Source: Iamia majanohamensis
GTDB taxonomy: Bacteria; Actinomycetota; Acidimicrobiia; Acidimicrobiales; Iamiaceae
Length of the DNA: 64,000 nt
Reading direction: 5' to 3'
NCBI RefSeq assembly: GCF_028532485.1
Contig: NZ_CP116942.1
Location: forward strand, 2,542,001-2,606,000
The notes under the pieces are model-generated. The model was not told where the DNA came from, ran no database searches, and saw only the letters and a list, made by a program, of their open reading frames with translations. Of the stretch, positions 16,218 through 23,721 are shown piece after piece. The first letter of the stretch is position 1; each line of letters opens with the position of its first letter. A program made the position numbers and the translations under genes.

Positions 16218-17065
16218 GCACCGGCACCCGCATCCGGCTCGTCTACGTGCTCGCCAGCGTGGTCGGCCTGGGAGCCTTCCTCTACCCGTTCTGGCTGCCG
16301 GCCGAGGCCGGGGTGGCGACGGCCCACTCGGCCGACGCCCCCCTCCTGGCCGGCGCGGTGGGGGCCCTGGCCGTCACTGCGGTGATGGTGGAGATCCGGG
16401 CCGGCACCATGAGCGGCACCGACGTCGCCCTGCTGGGGATGCTCTCGGCCATGGCCGGCCTGCTCCGGCTGCTCGACCTGCCCGGTGGGGGCAGCGGCCT
16501 CTTCTTCCTCGTGATCCTGGGAGCGGCTGCGTTCGGTCCCCGCTTCGGGTTCCTGCTCGGCCTGTTCTCCATGGCCCTGAGCGCGGTGGTGACCGGGGGG
16601 ATCGGCCCCTGGCTGCCGTTCCAGATGCTGGTCCTGGCGTGGATGGGCGCAGCGGTGGGCGGCCTGGGCCGCCTCACCCGGCGCCTCGACCCGCGCCTGG
16701 AGGTCGCGGTGCTGGCCGCGGCCTCGTGGCTGGCCGCCTTCGGCTACGGCGCGGTGATCAACCTGTGGTCGTGGCCCCTGCTGCCGGGCGACGGCCCCCT
16801 GCAGTGGCGGCCGGGGCTGGGCCTGGCCGGCACCCTGGAGCACTACTGGGCCTTCTACGTGGCCACCTCGCTGGCGTGGGACGCGGCCGGGGCCACCGCC
16901 AACCTGGTGGCCATCGCCCTGCTGGGGCGGCCGGTGCTGCGGTCCCTCCGCCGCTTCGCCCACCGGCTCGACCCCGTGGTCGAGCTGGAGCCGTCGTCCC
17001 GCCCCGCGTCGGCGCCGCTCAGCCCCGGGCCCGCGGCCACGCCCGGGCCCACCGCAGCCAGGTGA
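16214..17065 (+). CDS. ECF transporter S (substrate-binding) component, probably for cobalamin
   Basis: This is an integral membrane protein of 283 residues with about six hydrophobic segments and a Pro/Ala/Ser-rich C-terminal tail after residue 255. The segment GGIGPWLPFQMLVLAWMGA matches the motif shared by ECF S components, which contacts EcfT. Longer S components of this shape have been linked to B12 in actinobacteria by comparative genomics. Here the link rests on position: last gene of the ecfT-ecfA operon, opposite a cobalamin riboswitch. Its 3' end overlaps the convergent 86-residue gene by 47 bases. Substrate identity is inference. Confidence 0.85.
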   Translation: MSTGTRIRLVYVLASVVGLGAFLYPFWLPAEAGVATAHSADAPLLAGAVGALAVTAVMVEIRAGTMSGTDVALLGMLSAMAGLLRLLDLPGGGSGLFFLVILGAAAFGPRFGFLLGLFSMALSAVVTGGIGPWLPFQMLVLAWMGAAVGGLGRLTRRLDPRLEVAVLAAASWLAAFGYGAVINLWSWPLLPGDGPLQWRPGLGLAGTLEHYWAFYVATSLAWDAAGATANLVAIALLGRPVLRSLRRFAHRLDPVVELEPSSRPASAPLSPGPAATPGPTAAR

Positions 17066-17279
17066 CGAGGTCGGCCCCGGTGGGCGTGGACCGCTCGGCG
17101 CCGTAGGCCGTCTCCAGCCGGAACCGCAGCCAGGGCACGGCCGTCCGCAGCGTCGACGGCCCCCGCCACCACCCCTCGGGCAGGTGGCGCACGGCGGCGG
17201 CCGCCCCGGTGGGCCACAGCGAGGGGTGCCGGGCCACCGCCGCCGCGACACGGCGCAGGTCGGGGTCGGCGGGGGCCAC
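17019..17279 (-). CDS. Conserved hypothetical protein, 86 residues
   Basis: This small soluble protein is rich in Trp, Arg and Pro, with a pattern RHPSLWPTGAAAAVRHL...GWWRG...WLRFRLETAYG...DLVTWLRWAR. I recall this as a recurrent small actinobacterial protein of unknown function. The GTG start is supported by a TAGGGT hexamer ending six bases upstream, giving a leaderless message. Its 3' end overlaps the convergent ECF S-component gene by 47 bases. No function can be assigned. Confidence 0.75.
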   Translation of the reverse strand: MAPADPDLRRVAAAVARHPSLWPTGAAAAVRHLPEGWWRGPSTLRTAVPWLRFRLETAYGAERSTPTGADLVTWLRWARAWPRARG

Positions 17280-17285
17280 GACCCG

Positions 17286-17291
17286 ACCCTA
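17286..17291 (-). promoter_or_regulatory. -10 element (TAGGGT) of a leaderless promoter for the 86-residue gene
   Basis: It ends six bases before the GTG at 17279 on the minus strand. No -35 box is evident. Confidence 0.5.
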
Positions 17292-17315
17292 GGTGGCACG
17301 GCGGGGGGAGGGCCG

Positions 17316-17321
17316 TACGCT
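17316..17321 (+). promoter_or_regulatory. -10 element (TACGCT) for the CsbD-like gene
   Basis: TACGCT lies 53 bases before the ATG at 17375. The leader would include the GGAGG site just before that ATG. Confidence 0.4.
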
Positions 17322-17374
17322 CGGGGTCGGCCGGCACCGCGCCGGCTCCCCGGACCCCAGGAGGACGCTCCCCC

Positions 17375-17647
17375 ATGGCCAAGGACGACAAGGCCGACGA
17401 CCTGGTCGGCAAGGTCGAGGAGAAGGTCGGCTGGCTCACCGGCGACCGCGAGGCCGAGGCCAAGGGCAAGCTCCGCCGCCTCGACCCCGACCACGGCCAC
17501 CACGAGGACGAGTCCGAGGAGGCCGAGGCCGAGGCGGCCGACGCGGCCCAGCGCGCCGTGCGGGCCGAGGAGTACGGCGAGTACGACCCCGACGTCGACG
17601 GGGCCACGCCGGCCGCCGACGTGCGCCCGGCCGACACCGAGCCCTGA
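17375..17647 (+). CDS. CsbD-like small stress-type protein
   Basis: The 90-residue hydrophilic protein starts MAKDDKADDLVGKVEEKVGW and continues LTGDREAEAKGKL. That is the Lys/Glu-rich amphipathic pattern of the CsbD family, which is general-stress induced in other bacteria and of unknown biochemical role. The C-terminal half is an acidic Glu/Ala/Asp tail with a DPDVDG stretch, not part of the family core. A GGAGG site lies upstream of the ATG. It stands alone between the convergent 86-residue gene and the convergent ROK kinase. Confidence 0.8.
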   Translation: MAKDDKADDLVGKVEEKVGWLTGDREAEAKGKLRRLDPDHGHHEDESEEAEAEAADAAQRAVRAEEYGEYDPDVDGATPAADVRPADTEP

Positions 17648-17668
17648 GCCCCGGGGGGCGGGGGCCCG

Positions 17669-18541
17669 TCAGCCGTCGAGCAGGCGCCAGCCCACCGCCC
17701 CCGCCCCCACCAGGGGGCCGGACGGGCCCAGCCCGCCGAGGCGGACCTCGGTGCCCCGGCTGAAGTCGAGCCGGGCCGACGCCGCCACCTCGGCCCGGGC
17801 CGCGGCCAGCAGGTCCTCCCCGAAGCCGAGGGCCACCGATCCCGAGAGGCAGGCCAGCCGCAGGTCGAGCAGGTTGGCCACCGACGCCACCGCCCGCCCC
17901 ACCAGCCGACCGGTCCGGGCCCGCACCTCGGGGGGTGCCTCGGCCGCGGGCGCCCCGGTCACCGCGGCGATGGCCGTGCCCGACGCCTCCGCCTCCAGGC
18001 ACCCCCGGGCGCCGCACGGGCAGTCCCGCCCCTGGGGCTCCACGACGACGTGGCCGATGTGGCCGGCGTTGCCGGCGGCCCCGTCGAGGAGGCGGCCGTC
18101 GAGGACGATCCCGCCGCCGACGCCGGTCGAGACGACCATGGCGAGGAAGTCCCGCACCCCGGCCGCCGCCCCCACCCAGCCCTCCCCGAGGGCCAGGGCC
18201 TTGGCGTCGTTGTCGACGGCCGCGGGCCGACCCACGTGCTCGGCCAGCCGCCGCTCGAGCGGGAAGCGGCGCCAGGCGGGGATGTTGAGCGGCGACACGG
18301 TCGGCTCGCCGTCGGTCCGCTCCATGGGACCGCCGCACCCCACCCCCACCGCGGCGGGCACCGGGCCCTCGGCCCGCACCGCGTCGACCAGGCCGGCCAC
18401 GGTCGCGAACAGGGCCTCGGGGTCGGTCCCGGCCGGGGTGGGGACCTGGCGGCGGCCGGTCAGCACCCCGGCGCGATCGACCCAGCCGGCGGCCACCTTG
18501 GTGCCCCCCACGTCGACGGCGAGGACCAGCGGGGGCGGCAC
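17669..18541 (-). CDS. ROK family sugar kinase (glucokinase-like)
   Basis: ROK kinases phosphorylate hexoses such as glucose in the cytoplasm. The 290-residue protein has the ATP-binding motif LAVDVGGTKVAAG at the N-terminus and the catalytic aspartate in AVDNDAKALALGEG. It also has STGVGGGI and the ROK zinc motif GHIGHVVVEPQGRDCPCGARGCLEA (three clustered cysteines plus His). I start at the GTG 18541 because a TACCGT hexamer ends six bases before it. A longer reading to 18592 would place that hexamer inside the coding region. The substrate is not decided by sequence. A second ROK kinase lies at 44776-45771. Confidence 0.9.
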   Translation of the reverse strand: MPPPLVLAVDVGGTKVAAGWVDRAGVLTGRRQVPTPAGTDPEALFATVAGLVDAVRAEGPVPAAVGVGCGGPMERTDGEPTVSPLNIPAWRRFPLERRLAEHVGRPAAVDNDAKALALGEGWVGAAAGVRDFLAMVVSTGVGGGIVLDGRLLDGAAGNAGHIGHVVVEPQGRDCPCGARGCLEAEASGTAIAAVTGAPAAEAPPEVRARTGRLVGRAVASVANLLDLRLACLSGSVALGFGEDLLAAARAEVAASARLDFSRGTEVRLGGLGPSGPLVGAGAVGWRLLDG

Positions 18542-18547
18542 CCGGCC

Positions 18548-18553
18548 ACGGTA
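18548..18553 (-). promoter_or_regulatory. -10 element (TACCGT) of a leaderless promoter for the ROK kinase
   Basis: It ends six bases before the GTG at 18541 and decides the start codon choice. Confidence 0.5.
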
Positions 18554-18595
18554 GGCGCCGTCGTCCGCCGCGCCCGGGACCGCCACCGGCACCTC

Positions 18596-18601
18596 TACCC
18601 T
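18596..18601 (+). promoter_or_regulatory. -10 element (TACCCT) for the moxR operon
   Basis: TACCCT lies 23 bases before the GTG at 18625, leaving a short leader that contains the GGAGGAGG ribosome binding site. Confidence 0.45.
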
Positions 18602-18624
18602 GACCGGAGACCGGAGGAGGTCCC

Positions 18625-19632
18625 GTGGCCGAGACGAGCCCGCTCGAACCGGCGCGCCGGACGCGCCCCGATCCCACGCCGGACGAGGTCACGAGCCGCT
18701 ACCACGCGGTCGTCGACAACGTGAACCGGGTGATCCAGGGCAAGTCCGAGGTCGTCGAGCTGGTGCTGCTCGGCGTGCTGGCCGGGGGCCACGTCCTCGT
18801 CGAGGACGTGCCGGGCGTGGGCAAGACCAGCCTGGCCAAGGCCCTGGCCGCGTCCATCCAGGGGTCCTTCGGGCGCATCCAGTTCACCCCCGACCTGCTG
18901 CCCTCCGACGTGGTCGGCGTCAGCGTCTACGACCGGCGCTCCTCGACCTTCGACTTCCGTCCGGGACCGGTGTTCGCCAACGTCGTCCTGGCCGACGAGA
19001 TCAACCGGGCCTCCCCCAAGACCCAGTCGGCCCTGCTCGAGGCCATGGCCGAGGGCCAGGTCACCGTGGGCGGCACCACCTACCCCCTGGAGGACCCCTT
19101 CCTGGTCCTGGCGACCCAGAACCCGGCCGAGCACGAGGGCGCCTACCCCCTGCCCGACAGCCAGCTCGACCGCTTCCTCCTGCGGGTGTCGATGGGCTAC
19201 CCGGCCGCGGAGGCCGAGGTGGCCGTCCTCGAGAGCGACGGCGCGGTCGAGGTGCTGCCCCGGCTCCGGCCGGTGGTGGATGCGGCCGACGTGGCCGCCA
19301 TGGCCGCCGCGGCCCGCCGCACCCACGTCGCGCCCGGCATCCGCCACTACCTGGTCGACCTGGCCGCGGCCAGCCGCACCGACCCCCGGCTCGCCCTGGG
19401 GATGTCGCCCCGGGCCACCCTCAGCCTCCAGCGGGCCACCCAGGCCCGGGCCGCCACCCGGGGGCGCGACTTCGTGGTCCCCGACGACGTCAAGGCCCTG
19501 GCCGTGCCGGCCGTGGCCCACCGGCTGCTGCTCGCCCCCGAGGCCGCCCTGGCCGGCGCCACCCGGTCCCGGGTGGTGGAGGACCTCCTCGCCTCCGTGC
19601 CGGTGCCCACCTCGGCCGGCGCCCGACGGTGA
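18625..19632 (+). CDS. moxR: MoxR family AAA ATPase
   Basis: MoxR AAA+ ATPases act as chaperone-like partners of metal-binding or VWA/DUF58 proteins. The 335-residue protein has Walker A EDVPGVGKTSLAKALA (about residues 59-74), Walker B VLADEINRASPKTQSALLEAM, sensor 1 ATQNPAEHEGAYPLP with the DRF arginine finger segment after it, and the sensor 2 GMSPRAT region. The GTG follows a GGAGGAGG site. The stop overlaps the start of the DUF58 gene. Together with that gene and the transglutaminase-domain gene it forms the common three-gene MoxR-DUF58-TgpA operon, whose role is probably envelope related. Confidence 0.95.
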   Translation: MAETSPLEPARRTRPDPTPDEVTSRYHAVVDNVNRVIQGKSEVVELVLLGVLAGGHVLVEDVPGVGKTSLAKALAASIQGSFGRIQFTPDLLPSDVVGVSVYDRRSSTFDFRPGPVFANVVLADEINRASPKTQSALLEAMAEGQVTVGGTTYPLEDPFLVLATQNPAEHEGAYPLPDSQLDRFLLRVSMGYPAAEAEVAVLESDGAVEVLPRLRPVVDAADVAAMAAAARRTHVAPGIRHYLVDLAAASRTDPRLALGMSPRATLSLQRATQARAATRGRDFVVPDDVKALAVPAVAHRLLLAPEAALAGATRSRVVEDLLASVPVPTSAGARR

Positions 19633-20846
19633 GCCGGGGCCCCCGACCCACGCGGGCCGGGCGGCTCCTCCTCGCCGCGTCCGCGGGCGCGGCGCTGGCC
19701 GCCCGCCTCCTCGGGCTGGTCGAGCTCGACGTGCTGGCCGCGGCCGGGGTCCTCGTCGTCGGCCTGGCCCTGCTGCGGGTCCAGCTCCTGCGCCCCCGCC
19801 TGGAGGTGCGCCGCTCGGTGCGGCCGTCCCGGGTGCACGTGGGCTCCCGGGCCGCGGTGGAGGTCGAGGTCACCTCGGCCGGGCGCCGGGCCACCCCCGT
19901 GCTCACCCTGCGCGACCCCGTCGGCGGGCGCGCCGGCGCCCGTCTCTCGGTCGCCCCCCTGGCCCCCGGGCACTCGGTCCGGGCCACCTACCGCCTCCCC
20001 ACCCACCAGCGGGGCGAGGTCCCGGTGGGCCCCCTGCTGGCCGAGGTCAGCGACCCCTTCGGCCTGGCCCGACGGGGCCGGCCCGTCGCCGGTCGCGTCC
20101 GCCTGCTGGTGCTCCCCCGCGTCGACCGGATCCCGCCGCTGGGCCGGACCCCGGGGTCCGAGCCGCTCGCCGGCCAGGACGGACGCCCCAGCGCGGGCGG
20201 CGCCGGCGACGAGTTCCACGCCCTGCGCCCCTACGTGGTCGGCGACGACCTGCGCCGGGTGCACTGGCCCATGAGCGCCCGGGCCGACGACCTGGTGGTC
20301 CGCCACGACGAGGAGCCCCGGCAGGGGCGGCTCACCCTCGTCCTCGACGTCGAGGAGCGCCGGTCCCGCCCCGACGGCTTCGAGCGCATGGTCTCGGCCG
20401 CCGCCAGCATCGCCACCGCCCACTGGCGTCGGGGCGACATCGTGCGCCTGCTCGACACCGGCGGCGGCGACAGCGGGTGGGTCACCGGCGAGGTCGCCTT
20501 CGAGCAGCTGCTCGAGGCCCTGGCCCTGGTCGAGCGGACCGACGACGCCGACCTGCGGGCCACCCTCGGGCGGATCCCCTCGGCCGCCGACGCGGTGGTG
20601 GCGGTGGCCGGCAACGTGACCGACCCCGAGGTGGGCCTGCTGCCCGGGCGACGCCTCGCCCGCGCCGGCGCCCCCCTGCACCTCACGCTGGTCCGCTTCC
20701 CCGCCACCCGCTCCCTGACCTCGCAGGCCGGGGCGGTCGTGGCCGGCGTCCGGGTGGTCAACGTGGCCCCCCGCGGCGACTTCGCCGCGTCCTGGGCCGA
20801 GGCCGGGCCGGCCCGCCGGGGCGCGCCGGTCGGGAGCCGGGCGTGA
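19629..20846 (+). CDS. DUF58 domain protein
   Basis: The 405-residue protein starts with two hydrophobic segments (about residues 12-50) followed by a beta-rich domain. The DUF58 signature GDEFHALRPYVVGDDLRRVHW and the following ARADDLVVRHDEEP (about residues 195-230) come next. A VWA-like fold with LVLDVEERR and SIATAHWRRGD completes it. DUF58 proteins are constant partners of MoxR ATPases. The start and stop both overlap neighbours by four bases, so the three-gene operon is probably translationally coupled. Confidence 0.92.
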   Translation: MSRGPRPTRAGRLLLAASAGAALAARLLGLVELDVLAAAGVLVVGLALLRVQLLRPRLEVRRSVRPSRVHVGSRAAVEVEVTSAGRRATPVLTLRDPVGGRAGARLSVAPLAPGHSVRATYRLPTHQRGEVPVGPLLAEVSDPFGLARRGRPVAGRVRLLVLPRVDRIPPLGRTPGSEPLAGQDGRPSAGGAGDEFHALRPYVVGDDLRRVHWPMSARADDLVVRHDEEPRQGRLTLVLDVEERRSRPDGFERMVSAAASIATAHWRRGDIVRLLDTGGGDSGWVTGEVAFEQLLEALALVERTDDADLRATLGRIPSAADAVVAVAGNVTDPEVGLLPGRRLARAGAPLHLTLVRFPATRSLTSQAGAVVAGVRVVNVAPRGDFAASWAEAGPARRGAPVGSRA

Positions 20847-23200
20847 CCGCGACCCTCGAGGGCCCCCCTCCACCCCCACCGGCACCGGAGCCGGCCCCCG
20901 GGCGGGCCGACGACCCGGCCCCGGACGCGCCGGCGAGCCCGGGGACCGGGCTGGTGGCCGAGGCCGCCCTCCTGCTCGTGACCCTCGTGGCCACCGCCTC
21001 CTTCGCCCGCCTCTTCGTCGACGGGGCCGCGGTGGTGCCCCTCCTCGTCGCCGCCACCACCGCCCACGTGGTGGCCGCAGCCACCCGGCGCCGGGGGTTC
21101 GGCCCGGCCGCCACCGTCGCCACGCTGGTGGCCGGGTTCGCCCTGCAGGCGTCGGTCACCCTCTACCCCCACGTGTCGGTGCTGGGGCTCCCGACGGGCA
21201 CCACCCTCGGCGACGCGTCCCGCGACCTCGAGCGGGCCTGGCAGCTCTACGGCGAGGTCACCGCACCGGCCCCCTCGTCCCGCGGCTTCCTGCTGGCCAG
21301 CACCTTCGCCCTGTGGGCCACGGCCGGCCTGGCCGACTGGGCCGCGTTCCGGGTCCGGGCCACGGCCGAGGCGGTGGTCCCGGCCCTCGCCCTGCTCACC
21401 TTCACGTCGATCCTGGCCGAGAGCACCGAGGGGGTGGTCCTGGCCGCGGCCATGGTGGCCGCGGTGCTGGCCTTCGCGGTGGCCCAGCGGGTCACCCGCG
21501 GGGCGGGGGCGTGGGTCGGCCGGCAGGGCGGCGGGGGCAGCCCCGCCCTGGTCCGGGTCGGCCTGGCGACGGCGGTCCTCTGCGCCGTGCTCGCCGCCGT
21601 GGTCGGTCCCCGCCTCCCGGGCTCGGGCGGCGAGGCCCTCGTCGACCTCACCGCCGGCGAGGGGCCCACCAGCCGCATGACGGTGAGCCCGCTCGTCGAC
21701 ATCCGCTCCCGGCTGGTGCAGCAGTCCGACGAGGTGGCCTTCACCGTCGAGTCCGAGCGCCCCGCCTACTGGCGGCTCACCTCCCTCGACCGCTTCGACG
21801 GTGAGGTCTGGTCGTCGAGCGGGCGGTTCTCCGAGGCCGACGGTCGCCTGCCCAGCGAGCCGCCGGCGGCGACGACGGTCCCGGTGGAGCAGACCTACGC
21901 CATCGAGGCGCTCGACACCATCTGGGCCCCGGCCGCCCTCACCCCGGTGGAGCTGGAGCAGGCCGACGCGGAGCTGCGCTGGAACGGTGACCTGGCCACC
22001 CTCATCGTCCCGGCGTCGAGGGAGTCCATCGACGGCGTGTCCTACACGGTGACCTCCGAGGTGCCCGAGCTGGCCCCCGGCGACCTGCAGGCGCCGCGCC
22101 CGGCCGAGCTCGACGACGCCCTGGTCGACGCCACCCGGCTGCCCGACGACGTGCCCGCCGTGGTCGCGGCCCAGGCCCGCCAGGTGGTCAGCCTGGTCGA
22201 CCCCCGCCCCTACGACCAGGCCCTGGCCCTCCAGGACTGGTTCCGCAGCACGTTCACCTACGACCTCCAGGGCACCGAGGCCGGCCACGACGAGTCGGCC
22301 GTGGAGGCGTTCCTGCGCGCCCGTCGGGGCTACTGCGAGCAGTTCGCCGGCACCTTCGCGGCCATGGCCCGCAGCCTGGGGATCCCGGCCCGCGTGGCCG
22401 TCGGGTTCACCCCCGGCGAGGTCGGCGCCGACGGCGCCACCTACACGGTCCGGGGGCGCAACGCCCACGCCTGGCCCGAGGTGCACATCCCCGGCGCCGG
22501 GTGGGTGCCCTTCGAGCCCACGCCGGGCCGGGGCCAGCCCGGCGCCGAGGCCTACACCGGCGTGGCCCCGGCCCAGGACTCGGCCGACCCCACCGTCACG
22601 CCCACCACCACGACGGCGCCGCCGGCCACCACCGAGCCGGCGCCCACCACCCCCCGCCAGGACGCCCAGGACCTGCAGGTGGGATCCTCGCCCGAGCCGA
22701 CCCCCCCGACCGACGGCGGCGGCCCCCCGTCGCCCCTGGTGGTGGCGGGCGCGGTGGCGCTGGTCGCGCTGCTGCTGGTCGCGCTGGACGTGGCGGCCGT
22801 CGCCGTGGTGCGGTCGCGCCGGCGCCGCCGGGGACGGGAGGCGACGACGGTGCCGGGGCGGGTGCGCGCCGCGTGGGCCGAGGCGGTCGACGCCCTGGCC
22901 CGGGCCGGGATGGGGCCCCGCCCGGCCGAGACGGCGCGGGAGTACGCGGCCCGGGCCGCCACCGGCCTGGGCGACGACGGCGCCGCCCTGACCGGGCTGG
23001 CCGGGCTGGCCACCACCGCGACCTGGGCGCCCGAGGGCAGCCACCGGGACCCACGGCTGGCGGCCGAGGCCTCCGCCCTCGCGGCGCGGGTCGAGGCCCG
23101 GGCCCGGGCGGGCATGGACCGGGCCCAGAGGGTGCGGGCGCTGGTCGACCCCCGCCCCCTGCTGTCGCCGCGCCGTGGGCGCGCCCCGGGGTCGTCCTAG
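20843..23200 (+). CDS. Membrane transglutaminase-like protein (TgpA family, with C-terminal DUF4129-type region)
   Basis: The 785-residue protein has a Pro-rich N-terminus and about six membrane segments (residues 35-260). A large extracytoplasmic part carries a transglutaminase-like catalytic domain: the Cys of RRGYCEQFAG (about residue 497), the His of NAHAWPEV (about 541) and the following FEPTPGRG. A Thr/Pro-rich stretch and one more membrane helix (about 635-655) precede a cytoplasmic tail with a DUF4129-like AREYAARAA segment. The GTG overlaps the DUF58 stop. The cross-linking or protease-like substrate is unknown. The family is linked to cell-envelope integrity. Confidence 0.9.
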   Translation: MTATLEGPPPPPPAPEPAPGRADDPAPDAPASPGTGLVAEAALLLVTLVATASFARLFVDGAAVVPLLVAATTAHVVAAATRRRGFGPAATVATLVAGFALQASVTLYPHVSVLGLPTGTTLGDASRDLERAWQLYGEVTAPAPSSRGFLLASTFALWATAGLADWAAFRVRATAEAVVPALALLTFTSILAESTEGVVLAAAMVAAVLAFAVAQRVTRGAGAWVGRQGGGGSPALVRVGLATAVLCAVLAAVVGPRLPGSGGEALVDLTAGEGPTSRMTVSPLVDIRSRLVQQSDEVAFTVESERPAYWRLTSLDRFDGEVWSSSGRFSEADGRLPSEPPAATTVPVEQTYAIEALDTIWAPAALTPVELEQADAELRWNGDLATLIVPASRESIDGVSYTVTSEVPELAPGDLQAPRPAELDDALVDATRLPDDVPAVVAAQARQVVSLVDPRPYDQALALQDWFRSTFTYDLQGTEAGHDESAVEAFLRARRGYCEQFAGTFAAMARSLGIPARVAVGFTPGEVGADGATYTVRGRNAHAWPEVHIPGAGWVPFEPTPGRGQPGAEAYTGVAPAQDSADPTVTPTTTTAPPATTEPAPTTPRQDAQDLQVGSSPEPTPPTDGGGPPSPLVVAGAVALVALLLVALDVAAVAVVRSRRRRRGREATTVPGRVRAAWAEAVDALARAGMGPRPAETAREYAARAATGLGDDGAALTGLAGLATTATWAPEGSHRDPRLAAEASALAARVEARARAGMDRAQRVRALVDPRPLLSPRRGRAPGSS

Positions 23201-23595
23201 GCCTCGTCCTCGGGCTCGCCGTCGCGCTTCAGCCGCTCGCGGGCCCGGTCGGTGGCGCCCCGGAGGGAGTCGCCGAAGCCGCGGTCGCGGAGGGACTTGG
23301 TGAGCTGCTGCACCCCGGCGCGCCCCAGCTTGCGCAGGCTGCGCTCGAACCAGAGGGCGGCGACGAGCATCAGGACGAAGCCGCCGAAGGCGAACAGGAA
23401 GCTGTGCTCGAAGGCCAGGGCGGCCACCAGGACGACGGTGCCGAGGCCGAAGGCGACCCCGGCGAACTTCATCAGCCGGAGGTGGTGCGCGTAGACGCTG
23501 TGGCGCCCGATCTCGCCCGCGAGGTCGGGGTCCTGCTCCTCGAACTGCTGCTCGATCTGCTGGAGGATCCGCTGTTCGTCTTCCGAGAGCGGCAT
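23197..23595 (-). CDS. DUF3040 membrane protein
   Basis: The 132-residue protein starts MPLSEDEQRILQQIEQQF, the hallmark of DUF3040. Two hydrophobic segments (about residues 47-85) and a basic C-terminal tail follow. A GAAGGGA site lies upstream of the ATG at 23595; the open frame continues further but without the family start. The function of DUF3040 is unknown. Its stop codon overlaps the tgpA stop on the other strand (shared CTAG), so the two convergent genes leave no room for a terminator between them. Confidence 0.9.
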   Translation of the reverse strand: MPLSEDEQRILQQIEQQFEEQDPDLAGEIGRHSVYAHHLRLMKFAGVAFGLGTVVLVAALAFEHSFLFAFGGFVLMLVAALWFERSLRKLGRAGVQQLTKSLRDRGFGDSLRGATDRARERLKRDGEPEDEA

Positions 23596-23721
23596 GTCTG
23601 TCCCTTCACCGGGTCCCGGGCGGCCGGAGGCGAGGCTCCCTGACGTCGCGTCGAGTCTCGCACAGCCTCCGTCCGCCGACAACGCGCACCGGGGCCCCCG
23701 AGGGGTGACGGGGCCCGGCGC

